From Pseudomonas syringae (lineage in GTDB: Bacteria; Pseudomonadota; Gammaproteobacteria; Pseudomonadales; Pseudomonadaceae), in assembly GCF_021606685.1 (NCBI RefSeq), contig NZ_WKCB01000028.1:1-60627 (forward strand): a stretch of 60,627 nt of DNA, given 5' to 3'. Position 1 is the first letter of the stretch. Every line of letters starts with the position of its first letter. Shown here one piece after another: positions 35,698 to 44,726 of this stretch. The notes beneath the pieces are model-generated. The model worked only from the letters and a program-made list of their open reading frames with translations, had not been told where the DNA came from and did not search any database. Made by a program: the position numbers and the translations under genes.

Positions 35698-38139
35698 TTA
35701 GAACTGTGGTGTGTAGGTCAGGGTAAACATCACGTTGCGCGGATCGCCATAGTAGTTACTGCCCCAGTTCGCGTTATACGCAGGGATGTAGTACTTCTTA
35801 TCGAACATGTTGTACAGATTCGCCGCAACGGTGAATTCCTGGTTGATCTTGTAAGCCACGCGCGAATCCCACAGGGCATTGCCCGGTACGCTGAAGGTGC
35901 GGTCGTAGGCTTCGGTGCTGCTTTGCGCCGTCACGCCCGCGCCGACGCTGACTTTGTGCCAGTCGCCCGGCAACTGGTAATCACCCCAGACTTTGAGCAG
36001 GTGCTTGGGCGTCCAGGTGCTGAAAATTTTGCCCTCGTAGGTATCGTCCTTGAGGAATTTAGTGGTGTTGTAGGTATAGCTGGAAGCCAGCTGCAAGCCC
36101 GGCAGCACTTCACCGCTCAAGGTGGCTTCAAAGCCCTGGCTGCGAACCTTGCCCGAGGCCATCGAGCAGTACCAACCATCACACTCCTTGCCCCCGGCTA
36201 CGTCCTGGACCGCGCGGTTTTGCTGGTCGTAACGGAAGATCGCGAACGAGGTATTGAGGCGACCGTCGGCCAGTTCGCCCTTGATGCCCAGCTCGTAGTT
36301 CTTACCTTCGATAGGCTTGAGGATGGCGTGGGAAGTGTCCTGGCTGGTTTGCGGTTCGAACGCATCGGCATAACTGGCGTAGGCCGACCACTGTTCATCA
36401 AGGGCATAGACCAGGCCCGCGTACGGCGTGACCTTGCCATTGGACTGGGTGGTGCTGCCCTCCGGTACACCATAGACGCCGTTGAAACCACTCTGGCCGA
36501 TATAGGAGTAGTCATACCAACTGCTGCGTGCACCGACGATCAAGGTCAGGGGGTCCAGGACTTTCACGCGCCAGGTGCCGTAGATGCCTTTCTGACGGAT
36601 GTCATACCAACTGTTCGAGGCGGCACCGTCCTTGAACAGTTGGTATTTGTCGCGCTGCGGGCGGTTGTGGTCGATGTTGAAGATATCCGCACCGGGATTG
36701 GAAGCCCGTGCCCACTGGTCATCGGTGGTGAGTTTGGAATAGTTGGCGCCCAGCACCATTTCCTGCTGGAAGCCCAGCCCCTCGAATTTGCCGTTTACAT
36801 ACACGTCCGCGCCACGGCTCTTGGTGTTGAAGTCGGTGACCCAATCGACATAGGGCACCGGGCCACCCCCGACGGGCACCGTGTCCCACGTCGCTTGGTA
36901 GGTAGCGTCGTTGTGCTCATCCATCGCCACCAGCGCGGCTTTAACCTTCCAGTCATCGTTGAAGCGATGCTCGATGTCGGCAAACACCTGGGTCTGGTTG
37001 TTGACGTTGCGGTTCCAACTGGCGCCGACGAACGTCGAGCGCGGCAGGCCGATATCGCTGCCGTCGGCGTAACGGGGCAGCGACATGAAGTTGGGGCGCG
37101 AATGGCCCTTCTGGTTGCTGACCCCTACGCCTACAGTGGTGTCGGGAGTGAAGTCGTAGTCGACCGCGCCATAAACCGTCTGATTCCAGCCGCCCACGTA
37201 GTCGACAAAGGAATCGGTGGTGTCGTAATCCACCACGAACCGACCGCGCAAAGTGCCTTGCTCGTTCAGCGGCCCCCCGGCGTCAACCTGGGTGCCGTAG
37301 TGGTCCCACGAGCCGGCCTTGGCGGTGATAGTCACGGTCGGCGCCTGTTGGCCACGCTTGCGCACCAGGTTCATGGTGCCACCCGGGCTGTTGGCGCCTT
37401 GCAGCAACGCAGCCGGGCCGCGCAGGGTTTCGACGCGATCGTAGATCGCCATGTTTTCGGTGAGGTAGCTGCCCAGCGTGTAGGTGTTACGCGGGATGCC
37501 CACGCCATCGTATTGCAGGGTGCCGACCTCGAAACCACGGGAGAAAATGAACATGCCCGGGCCCGGGGATTTGGTCGCGGTCAGGCCAGGCGTGCGCTTG
37601 ACCACCTCGGAGAGTTTTGTGGTGTTTTGGTCATCCATTTGTTTGCGGGTCATGACGCTGACCGACTGCGGGATGTCCTTGAGCTTTTGTTCGCCCTTGC
37701 CCAAGGTGACTGCACCGGTGGTGTAGGAGCCTGTGCCTTCGGTCGTTACCCCCAGGTGCTCGGCGCTGATGGTCGTGGCGCCGACTTCGATGGCATTGCC
37801 GGTGTCCACGCGTTTTTCCAGGGTGACGGTATCGGCGTTGATAAACGCCGCGCTCAAGCCCGTGCCGCCGAGCAACTGCGCCAAGGCTTCACGCTGGCCT
37901 AGAGTGCCGGCCACGCCTGGCGACACCACGCCTTGGGTCAACTCACCACTCACCAACACCTGCACCCGCGTCACCGCCGAAAACGCCGCCAGTGCGCCAT
38001 CCAGGCTTTGCCCCGGAATGTCGAAACGGTACGTTTGGGCCTGGCTGGTTTCGGCGGCCTGCAGGTACAGCGGCGCGGTGCTGCTGGCCAATGAAATAGC
38101 CAATGCCAGCAAGGGCCGTGCGGCGAATCGGTGTGCCAT
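35698..38139 (-). CDS. TonB-dependent siderophore receptor with STN signalling domain
   Basis: The 813-aa outer-membrane receptor has a signal peptide ending near LYLQAAE. An STN secretin/TonB N-domain follows (about 35-110: FDIPGQSLDGALAAFSAVTRVQVLV), then a plug (DIPQSVSVMTRKQM, LRGPAALLQGANSPGGTMNLVRKR) and a 22-strand barrel ending in the aromatic residue F. The STN domain marks it as a transducer that signals ligand occupancy to a FecR-type protein. ATG 38139 is preferred to one 7 codons earlier because GGGGAGC precedes it. fecR- and fecI-like genes lie directly upstream. Closest known types are FoxA/FpvA-like hydroxamate siderophore receptors; the ligand is not predictable. Confidence 0.93.
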   Translation of the reverse strand: MAHRFAARPLLALAISLASSTAPLYLQAAETSQAQTYRFDIPGQSLDGALAAFSAVTRVQVLVSGELTQGVVSPGVAGTLGQREALAQLLGGTGLSAAFINADTVTLEKRVDTGNAIEVGATTISAEHLGVTTEGTGSYTTGAVTLGKGEQKLKDIPQSVSVMTRKQMDDQNTTKLSEVVKRTPGLTATKSPGPGMFIFSRGFEVGTLQYDGVGIPRNTYTLGSYLTENMAIYDRVETLRGPAALLQGANSPGGTMNLVRKRGQQAPTVTITAKAGSWDHYGTQVDAGGPLNEQGTLRGRFVVDYDTTDSFVDYVGGWNQTVYGAVDYDFTPDTTVGVGVSNQKGHSRPNFMSLPRYADGSDIGLPRSTFVGASWNRNVNNQTQVFADIEHRFNDDWKVKAALVAMDEHNDATYQATWDTVPVGGGPVPYVDWVTDFNTKSRGADVYVNGKFEGLGFQQEMVLGANYSKLTTDDQWARASNPGADIFNIDHNRPQRDKYQLFKDGAASNSWYDIRQKGIYGTWRVKVLDPLTLIVGARSSWYDYSYIGQSGFNGVYGVPEGSTTQSNGKVTPYAGLVYALDEQWSAYASYADAFEPQTSQDTSHAILKPIEGKNYELGIKGELADGRLNTSFAIFRYDQQNRAVQDVAGGKECDGWYCSMASGKVRSQGFEATLSGEVLPGLQLASSYTYNTTKFLKDDTYEGKIFSTWTPKHLLKVWGDYQLPGDWHKVSVGAGVTAQSSTEAYDRTFSVPGNALWDSRVAYKINQEFTVAANLYNMFDKKYYIPAYNANWGSNYYGDPRNVMFTLTYTPQF

Positions 38140-38270
38140 GGATGGTGCTCCCCGGTGCAAAAAGTCTGTGATCGGCGCCGCACTACTTGAGAGTGCTTAC
38201 TATTTACGCCTCAGTGATCAAGGACGACCGCCCGTGGAGAAACCCTGAAAGTTTTTTCAAATAGTTGCGA

Positions 38271-39227
38271 TTACGATGCCTTACCTTCGCGCAACACCAG
38301 CACATACGGGGTGTAGTGCTCGGCGCGCAGGTTGAGGGTGTACTCCAGCGCCTTGATCACCGCCTCGGGCTTGTCGATTTCGAACACGCCCGATACCACA
38401 CGGTTACGCAGCGCATCGCCCAGCACCAGGGTCGTGCCCGGCCAATAGCGGTTCAGTTCGCTGACCACTTCCGACAGCGGCTGTTGGCGAAACACCAGTT
38501 GCCGCTGACGCCAGGCAAACCCGCTGGCCGGGTCAAAGCCGTGGACCTGCGCCAATTGCTGGCCCTGATATTCCACTGCCCGGCCCGGCTCCAGGTACAC
38601 CGCTGCGCCGTTGCCCGCGCTCACCTGCACCTTGCCCTGCGCCACCTGTACCCGCGTTTGCGCATCCCGCCGCGCCACGCTGAACTGGGTGCCGACCACC
38701 TTGACCCAGCCGTCGCCCGACGCCACCACAAAGGGCCGCGCCGGGTCTTTGGTCACCTCGAAGAACCCTTCGCCACGCAACAACCGAATGTGCCGCTCAC
38801 CCGCGCTCATGCGGATTTGCACCGCACTGTCGGTGTTGAGTTGCAGGTGGGAGCCGTCGGCCAGTTCGATGCTGCGCGATTCGCCGGTGCCGGTGGCATA
38901 GTCCGCACGCAAGCGGTCAAGCCAGGGGGTGTTGTGCACAGTGAGACCCACCGCCAGCAACACAGCAGCGACACACGCCCACCGTTGCCAACGACGTACC
39001 GGCTGGCGCCACGCCGCCTGCTCGGCGCGGCGAATAACCCGCGCCGGTTCGCGCAAGCCACCGAGCATCGCCTGCACTTCCTGCCAAGCGTCGTCGTGGG
39101 CCTGGCCCTGCCCCAGCCAGCTGGCGAAGGCGTCCATTTCGGCCGCCGTCACGTCCTCGGCCTGCAGACGGAAATACCAGCCGGACGCTTCTTCGAACAA
39201 CACGTCGGCAGTGGGTATGGCAGTCAT
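38271..39227 (-). CDS. FecR-type anti-sigma / sigma regulator
   Basis: The 318-aa protein has an N-terminal DUF4880-like cytoplasmic part (EEASGWYFRLQAEDVTAAEMDAFASWL) and one membrane helix (WACVAAVLLAVGLTVH, about 85-100). A periplasmic FecR domain follows (SIELADGSHLQLNTDSAVQI). It senses the STN domain of the receptor and controls the partner sigma factor. Its start overlaps the sigma gene by 4 bp. Confidence 0.93.
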   Translation of the reverse strand: MTAIPTADVLFEEASGWYFRLQAEDVTAAEMDAFASWLGQGQAHDDAWQEVQAMLGGLREPARVIRRAEQAAWRQPVRRWQRWACVAAVLLAVGLTVHNTPWLDRLRADYATGTGESRSIELADGSHLQLNTDSAVQIRMSAGERHIRLLRGEGFFEVTKDPARPFVVASGDGWVKVVGTQFSVARRDAQTRVQVAQGKVQVSAGNGAAVYLEPGRAVEYQGQQLAQVHGFDPASGFAWRQRQLVFRQQPLSEVVSELNRYWPGTTLVLGDALRNRVVSGVFEIDKPEAVIKALEYTLNLRAEHYTPYVLVLREGKAS

Positions 39228-39757
39228 GACCGACGTCCTTGTTCATCGCAGGCAAGCCGCGTCTTGATGTAGGCGCGGCATTCAATCAAGGCGCGACGCA
39301 ATTGGTATTCCACACTGCGCGGGGTAATCGACAGACGTTCACCAATCTCGCGGTAGGAAAGTTCGTCGACATGATAGAGCAGGAAGATCTGCCGAGTCGC
39401 CTCGGGCAGCGCCAGGATTGCGTCCTGCATCAGTTGCTCCTGCTGATAGGCGGCCAACTGTTCGTCGGCACCGGGGTTGCCGCAAGGCAGTTCTTCACTC
39501 GGCTCGCCGGCGTCCAGGCGCTCACGGCGGATGGCCTGGCGTTGATGGTCACGTACCAGGTTACTGGCGATGGTGAAGAGAAAGGCTGGCAGGTTGTCGA
39601 TCTTCTCGCCGGAATCCAGGCGGGCCAGGCGCAGGAATGATTCCTGGGTCAGGTCGGCGGCCACCTGGGCGCTGCCGGTGCGGCGTGTGACGAAGGCTTC
39701 GAGGGCTTTCTTCTGCTCCGCGAACAGGCGCGCAATCTGCGAATTCCAGGAGGACAC
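39224..39757 (-). CDS. FecI-type ECF sigma factor
   Basis: The 177-aa ECF sigma has region 2 (AADLTQESFLRLARLDSGEKIDNLPAFLFTIASNLVRDHQR) and region 4 (RQIFLLYHVDELSYREIGERLSITPRSVEYQLRRAL). It is expected to drive transcription of the linked receptor. The three genes follow the FecI-FecR-receptor order on the minus strand. Confidence 0.94.
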   Translation of the reverse strand: MSSWNSQIARLFAEQKKALEAFVTRRTGSAQVAADLTQESFLRLARLDSGEKIDNLPAFLFTIASNLVRDHQRQAIRRERLDAGEPSEELPCGNPGADEQLAAYQQEQLMQDAILALPEATRQIFLLYHVDELSYREIGERLSITPRSVEYQLRRALIECRAYIKTRLACDEQGRRS

Positions 39758-39873
39758 AGCACTACCTTGAGAAGAACGGAGGGTTCAGGAAGTGCGCACG
39801 CTAGCAGAGGATGAGATTGGTTCGCAATTGATATCTATTTTTGCACAGACCTTGTGGTGCTCTTGAGGCCGCC

Positions 39874-39946
39874 ATCGGGGGCAAGCCCCCTCCCACACTT
39901 TGCAAGTATTCACAGATCAAAATGTGGGAGGGGGCTTGCCCCCGAT
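39874..39946. repeat. REP pair with reversed arm order
   Basis: The first arm (39874-39896) reads ATCGGGGGCAAGCCCCC then TCCCAC, and the second (39924-39946) GTGGGAGGGGGCTTGCCCCC then GAT. The CCCAC ends face inward across 27 bp, opposite to ordinary doublets of the same family. The pair lies between the ECF sigma and pchP genes, upstream of the sigma gene. Confidence 0.8.
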
Positions 39947-39962
39947 TACAGGCGACTCGGTG

Positions 39963-41024
39963 TTACTGAATCTCCTCCGGCTTGACGATCACCCAGTTCT
40001 TGTCCGCCGTCACCGGCAAACCTTCCTTGGCCTGCGCCGCCGCATGTTTGGCCATCATGCCGTTGAGCTGGGTCATGTATTTGTCTTTGCGGTTGATCCA
40101 CAGGTGGATGCCGCCCTTGGCCACGTCCACATCGTGGAACAGCATGTAACCGTCGCTGGTGGGCGTGTCGCCGCCGACGATCACCGGTTTTTTCCACTCG
40201 TCGATGTAGGTCAGGATCGCCGCGTGCTTGCCGGCCATCCAGGTCGCCGGGGTCCACAGGTAGGGGGTCAGTTCCAGGCCAAGGTTGGCTTTTTCGTCAT
40301 ACTTTCCGGCGGCGATCTGTTTGCGCGCGGTGGTCAGCTCGCCGGTCTTGCGGTCCTTGAGCAGGGTCGTCACGCCGATGACGTTCTCGGGTTTGACGTT
40401 GTAGCCGTACTTGGGATCAGCCGCGACCATGCGCACCAACTCCTCAGACGCGGCGGTCATCACGTACACCTCGATGCCGTTCTCCATCAGCTTGTTGTAC
40501 AGCTCGGCCTGGCCGGTGAAGACCTTGGGGGGCTGCACCTCGGACTGCTTCACCACGTCGCCTTCGAAGTAGCTGACCGGCACCGGCTTGCCCGAGGCCA
40601 TCAACTCGTCGACCTGGACCTTGAGTTCCTTGAGGGTGAAGCCTGAAAACACTTGAGCGACCCACGGGTAGCAGACCATGTCGTCCACTTCGCAAAGGCG
40701 ATAGTAGTAACTGAACAGGCTTTCCTTGTGCTCGGCGGTGTCTTTGAACGGGATCAACTTGAGTGACGGGTCGAGGCTCTCGCGGGTGATCAGGCCCTTG
40801 TTTTCCATGAAGGGCAGCAGCGACTCTTCAAGGTCGTAGCGGTAGCTGGTGTTGTCCATGTCGAACACCGCGTAATTACCCTTGTTGGCGTTGGCGGCGA
40901 TCATTGCGTTGAGTTGCTTGGCGGCAGGCGCCGGCCAATGCTTCAGCTCGGTGGCGGCAAACGCCTGGCTGGCGAGCCCGAGGCAAAATGCGGCGGACAG
41001 AAGAAATTTCGGCGCAAGCTTCAT
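39963..41024 (-). CDS. pchP: Periplasmic phosphorylcholine phosphatase-like HAD protein
   Basis: The 353-aa protein has a signal peptide (MKLAPKFLLSAAFCLGLASQAFA). The HAD motif I is FDMDNTSYRYD, and motif IV resembles VGGDTPTSDGYMLF. The sequence agrees along its length with Pseudomonas PchP as I recall it, including SLFSYYYRLCE and YLWTPATWMAGK. PchP releases choline from phosphorylcholine in the periplasm. The start is chosen for the signal peptide; 13 upstream in-frame codons are rejected. Confidence 0.88.
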   Translation of the reverse strand: MKLAPKFLLSAAFCLGLASQAFAATELKHWPAPAAKQLNAMIAANANKGNYAVFDMDNTSYRYDLEESLLPFMENKGLITRESLDPSLKLIPFKDTAEHKESLFSYYYRLCEVDDMVCYPWVAQVFSGFTLKELKVQVDELMASGKPVPVSYFEGDVVKQSEVQPPKVFTGQAELYNKLMENGIEVYVMTAASEELVRMVAADPKYGYNVKPENVIGVTTLLKDRKTGELTTARKQIAAGKYDEKANLGLELTPYLWTPATWMAGKHAAILTYIDEWKKPVIVGGDTPTSDGYMLFHDVDVAKGGIHLWINRKDKYMTQLNGMMAKHAAAQAKEGLPVTADKNWVIVKPEEIQ

Positions 41025-41143
41025 AGGCGTGTCTCCCTGGGTGAAAGACATCGACGCTAACAAATCCCTGTGACACTTCCCACATTGAGCACGACCGTGT
41101 GCGTCCTGATCCCGCCAACGGCATATGCCTGAGCGTCAAAAGC

Positions 41144-41200
41144 TTATTCCAAAAACGACAGTGACCATTCCATAACGGTATTAAATCAATATATTTCAAG
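41144..41200 (+). promoter_or_regulatory. AT-rich control region of the cystine-type symporter
   Basis: In the 241-bp divergent gap an AT-rich block holds TTATTCC (41144-41150), CATTCCATAACGG (41166-41178) and TATTAAATCAATATATT. These TTATTCC/ATTCCATAA elements resemble binding sites of LysR-type CysB, which would suit a cystine transporter. The match is by eye only. Confidence 0.35.
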
Positions 41201-41265
41201 CTGTTAGGATTTCCGGTTCGCAATCGCAGGCTCACGCGATTGGCTGCCTTCTCAACGGAGCTTCA

Positions 41266-42657
41266 ATGAATCTGCCCCTGATTCTCAACGTACTGGTGTT
41301 CGTGGCCCTGCTGCTGGGCCTGGCACAAACCCGTCACACCCACTGGAGCCTCGCCAAGAAGGTGTTGTTCGCCTTGGTGCTGGGCGTGCTGTTTGGCGCG
41401 GCGCTGCACACGATTTACGGCGACGGCAACCCGGTGCTCAAAGCCTCCATCGGCTGGTTCGACCTGGTCGGTAATGGTTACGTACAACTGCTGCAAATGA
41501 TCGTGATCCCGCTGGTATTCGCCTCGATCCTCAGCGCCGTGGCGCGCCTGCATAACGCCGCGTCCCTGGGCAAAATCAGCTTCCTGACCATCGGCACACT
41601 GTTGTTCACCACCGCGATTGCGGCGGTGATCGGCATCAGCCTGACCAACCTGTTCGGCCTCACCGCTGAAGGTTTGGTGGCTGGCACCCAGGAAATGGCG
41701 CGCCTGCAGGTGATCCAAAGTGATTACGCGGGCAAGGTTGCCGACCTGAATATCCCGCAGTTGCTGCTGTCATTCGTGCCGGCCAACCCGTTTGCCGACC
41801 TGGCCCGCGCCAAGCCGACGTCGATCATCAGCGTGGTGATCTTCGCCGCCTTCCTCGGGGTTGCCGCGCTGCAACTGCTCAAGGACGACGTGGAAAAAGG
41901 TCAGAAAGTACTCAACGCCATCGACACCCTGCAAGCCTGGGTGATGCGCCTGGTACGCCTGGTGATGAAGCTGACGCCGTACGGCGTGCTGGCACTGATG
42001 ACTAAAGTGGTCGCCGGTTCCAACCTGCAAGACATCATCAAGCTCGGCAGTTTTGTGCTGGTGTCGTACCTGGCCCTGGGCCTGATGTTTGTGGTGCACG
42101 GCCTGCTGCTGTCGTTGGCGGGGATCAACCCGCTGCGGTTCTTCCGCAAGGTATGGCCGGTGCTGACCTTTGCCTTCACCAGCCGCTCCAGCGCGGCGGC
42201 GATCCCGCTGAGCATTGAAGCGCAGACCCGTCGCTTGGGGATTCCGCAATCCATCGCCGGTTTCGCCGCCTCGTTTGGCGCGACCATCGGCCAGAACGGT
42301 TGCGCGGGCCTCTACCCTGCGATGTTGGCCGTGATGGTAGCGCCGACCGTGGGCATCAACCCGCTGGACCCGCTGTGGATCGCGACCCTGGTGGCGATTG
42401 TGACCTTGAGTTCGGCCGGTGTGGCCGGCGTGGGTGGCGGCGCTACTTTCGCCGCGCTGATCGTACTGCCGGCCATGGGCTTGCCGGTGTCCCTGGTGGC
42501 GCTGCTGATTTCCGTGGAACCGCTGATCGACATGGGCCGCACGGCGCTGAACGTGAACGGTTCGATGACGGCGGGGGCGATTACCAGCCAGATCATGGGG
42601 CAGACGGATAAGGCGCTGTTGGATGCGGATGAGCATGCTGAGCTGGCGCAGGTTTAG
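41266..42657 (+). CDS. Dicarboxylate/amino acid:cation symporter, TcyP-like
   Basis: The 463-aa DAACS transporter has about eight membrane helices and the re-entrant loop motifs of the family ([15 protein letters not shown] and [11 protein letters not shown]). The helical hairpin VPP-type [14 protein letters not shown] is also present. It is closest in style to cystine transporters of the TcyP/YdjN branch, but glutamate/aspartate uptake cannot be excluded. It is divergent from pchP. Confidence 0.85.
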   Translation: MNLPLILNVLVFVALLLGLAQTRHTHWSLAKKVLFALVLGVLFGAALHTIYGDGNPVLKASIGWFDLVGNGYVQLLQMIVIPLVFASILSAVARLHNAASLGKISFLTIGTLLFTTAIAAVIGISLTNLFGLTAEGLVAGTQEMARLQVIQSDYAGKVADLNIPQLLLSFVPANPFADLARAKPTSIISVVIFAAFLGVAALQLLKDDVEKGQKVLNAIDTLQAWVMRLVRLVMKLTPYGVLALMTKVVAGSNLQDIIKLGSFVLVSYLALGLMFVVHGLLLSLAGINPLRFFRKVWPVLTFAFTSRSSAAAIPLSIEAQTRRLGIPQSIAGFAASFGATIGQNGCAGLYPAMLAVMVAPTVGINPLDPLWIATLVAIVTLSSAGVAGVGGGATFAALIVLPAMGLPVSLVALLISVEPLIDMGRTALNVNGSMTAGAITSQIMGQTDKALLDADEHAELAQV

Positions 42658-42676
42658 CGGCGCCTGTTAGATCGCC

Positions 42677-42760
42677 TTCGCGAGCAAGCCCGCTCCCACA
42701 TTTTGACCGCATTCTCATGTTGGAACGCGGTTGAAATGTGGGAGGGGGCTTGCCCCCGAT
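42677..42760. repeat. Hybrid REP pair from two families, reversed order
   Basis: The first arm is TTCGCGAGCAAGCCCGCTCC then CAC (42677-42699), as at 27321. The second is GTGGGAGGGGGCTTGCCCCC then GAT (42738-42760), as at 39924. The arms pair only partly because they derive from different families. The pair lies between the convergent symporter and folA genes. Confidence 0.75.
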
Positions 42761-42764
42761 GCTT

Positions 42765-43277
42765 TTAGGCTTTTTCCCAAACCTCAAAGTTGTAAGCCGG
42801 CTTATCCCCCTCAGCCGGATTCTCCAGATTTGACACCAGTTTCCACTGGCCCCGATCAAACTCCGGAAACCACGCATCCCCTTCCGGGCTCAGCGCCACG
42901 CGCGTGAGGTACAGGCGATCCGCCTGCTCCAGCCCCTGCGCGTACAGCTGCGCGCCGCCGATCAGCATCAGCTCATCCACGCCCTGCTCCAGCGCCCACG
43001 CCTCGGCGCGCTCGACCGCGGCTTCAAGTGACGGAAAAACTTGCGCACCTTCCAGCACCAGATCGGTCTGACGACTGACCACCAGGTTCAAGCGCCCCGG
43101 CAGCGGTCGGCCCAGTGAGTCCCAGGTCTTGCGCCCCATGATGATCGGCTTGCCGAGCGTGGTGGCCTTGAAATATTTGAAATCCCCCGGCAAATGCCAG
43201 GGCATGCTGTTGTCGACGCCGATCACACGGTTTTCACCGAGGGCTGCGATCAGGCTTAAAGGGAGAGTTTTTTTCAT
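42765..43277 (-). CDS. folA: Dihydrofolate reductase
   Basis: FolA reduces dihydrofolate with NADPH. The 170-aa protein has the substrate loop IAALGENRVIGVDNSMPWHLPGDFKYFK with the catalytic acid, the NADPH motif PIIMGRKTWDSLGRPLPGR and the C-terminal LTRV. It stands alone between the symporter and the DUF2868 gene; thyA lies further right. Confidence 0.96.
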   Translation of the reverse strand: MKKTLPLSLIAALGENRVIGVDNSMPWHLPGDFKYFKATTLGKPIIMGRKTWDSLGRPLPGRLNLVVSRQTDLVLEGAQVFPSLEAAVERAEAWALEQGVDELMLIGGAQLYAQGLEQADRLYLTRVALSPEGDAWFPEFDRGQWKLVSNLENPAEGDKPAYNFEVWEKA

Positions 43278-43346
43278 GGCGACGAGAATACCAGAGCAAC
43301 GACCCAGCGGTTATGCTCCAGGCTCACTGATACGACAGGAAGGCGC

Positions 43347-44726
43347 GTGACTGCACTGACCCCGCTGCACAAACTCTGGCTGACCGAAACCGTGCGCCTG
43401 CGTGAAGAACACGCCGGCCCCCTGGAAGACCTGGAAGCCAACCGCCTGGCCCGCACCGCCGGCGGCGATTTGCCCGCGCGCATCCAGCACCGCTCCCTGC
43501 ACCTGGCCGAGCGTGATGGCCTGACCGCCGCCCTCGCCCGCTGGCTGCAAGGTGCGCGCCTGGCGCTGGTGCTGCTGGCGATTGTCGCCGTTGTCAGCGG
43601 TGCCGGCCTGGCCTTCGCCGCGCTCGGCAACGGGTTGACGCCGGTCAATGTGTTCTGGGCCCTGGGCAGCCTGCTCGGCTTGAACCTGATCCTGCTGCTC
43701 AGTTGGGCCCTGGGCCTGCTGTTTGCCGGTGAGCACAGTGCCAGCCTTGGGCGCCTGTGGTTGTGGCTCAGCGAAAAACTCGCGCGTGACGCCAAAGCCG
43801 CCCAACTGGCGCCTGCTTTGCTGCTGCTGTTGCAGCGGCGCAAACTCAATCGCTGGGCCGTGGGGGTACTGGTCAACAGCCTGTGGCTGTTGGCCCTGCT
43901 CAGTGCCCTGGTGATTCTGTTGACCTTGCTCGCCACCCGTCGCTACGGTTTTGTGTGGGAAACCACCATTCTTGGCGCCGATACCTTCGTTGCCGTGACC
44001 CAGGCCCTGGGCACCCTGCCCGCCCTGCTCGGCTTCAATGTGCCGACGATCGAGATGATCCGCGCCAGCGGCGACTCTGCGCTGAATATCGAAAGCGCCC
44101 GCCAAGCCTGGGCCGCCTGGCTGGTAGGCGTGCTGCTGGTCTACGGCCTGCTGCCCCGCTTGATCCTCGCCGTGCTGTGCTTGTGGCGTTGGAAGCGCGG
44201 GCGCGCCGCCTTGCGCCTGAACCTCAACCTGCCCGGCTACAGCCAACTGCGCGAACGCCTGATGCCCAGCAGCGAACGGCTTGGGGTCAACGATGCCGCG
44301 CCGCAGCAACTGCATCAGGTCAGCGGCGGCATCAGTGAGTTGCAAAGCGACGGCGCCCTGCTGGTGGCCATCGAGCTGGACGACCAACACCCCTGGCCAC
44401 CCAAGCTACCAGCGCAAGTGAAAAACGCCGGCATCCTCGACAGCCGCGAGTCACGCAACAAGCTGCTGGAACAACTCACGCGCTTCCCTCCCGCTCGGCT
44501 GGCCATCGCTTGCGACCCACGCCGCTCGCCCGACCGTGGCAGCCTGGCCCTGATCGCCGAACTCGCACGCAGCGCCACCGCCACCCGCGTATGGCTGCTG
44601 CAAGCGCCGTCCGGCCAGGCGCTGGACGCCGAGCGCCTGGGCGACTGGCACAGCGCGCTGCAACAGCTGGAGCTGCCCTTCGCCGATTGCGCGCCGCTGA
44701 CGTGGCTGGAGACCGGTCATGACTAA
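43347..44726 (+). CDS. DUF2868 membrane protein
   Basis: The 459-aa protein has four clear hydrophobic segments: about 70-92, 98-122, 170-195 and 253-278. A soluble C-terminal half rich in Leu and Arg follows (AIACDPRRSPDRGSLALIAELA). It matches DUF2868, which is repeatedly paired with a DUF3482 GTPase. Function is unknown. It overlaps the GTPase gene by 8 bp and is divergent from folA. Confidence 0.85.
   Translation: MTALTPLHKLWLTETVRLREEHAGPLEDLEANRLARTAGGDLPARIQHRSLHLAERDGLTAALARWLQGARLALVLLAIVAVVSGAGLAFAALGNGLTPVNVFWALGSLLGLNLILLLSWALGLLFAGEHSASLGRLWLWLSEKLARDAKAAQLAPALLLLLQRRKLNRWAVGVLVNSLWLLALLSALVILLTLLATRRYGFVWETTILGADTFVAVTQALGTLPALLGFNVPTIEMIRASGDSALNIESARQAWAAWLVGVLLVYGLLPRLILAVLCLWRWKRGRAALRLNLNLPGYSQLRERLMPSSERLGVNDAAPQQLHQVSGGISELQSDGALLVAIELDDQHPWPPKLPAQVKNAGILDSRESRNKLLEQLTRFPPARLAIACDPRRSPDRGSLALIAELARSATATRVWLLQAPSGQALDAERLGDWHSALQQLELPFADCAPLTWLETGHD

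Noticed and set aside
35539..37902. Plus-strand open frame of 787 codons antisense to the TonB receptor gene
   Set aside because: It lies wholly opposite a gene with clear receptor domains, crosses a terminator and a REP doublet, and shows no recognisable domain. It is a high-GC shadow frame.
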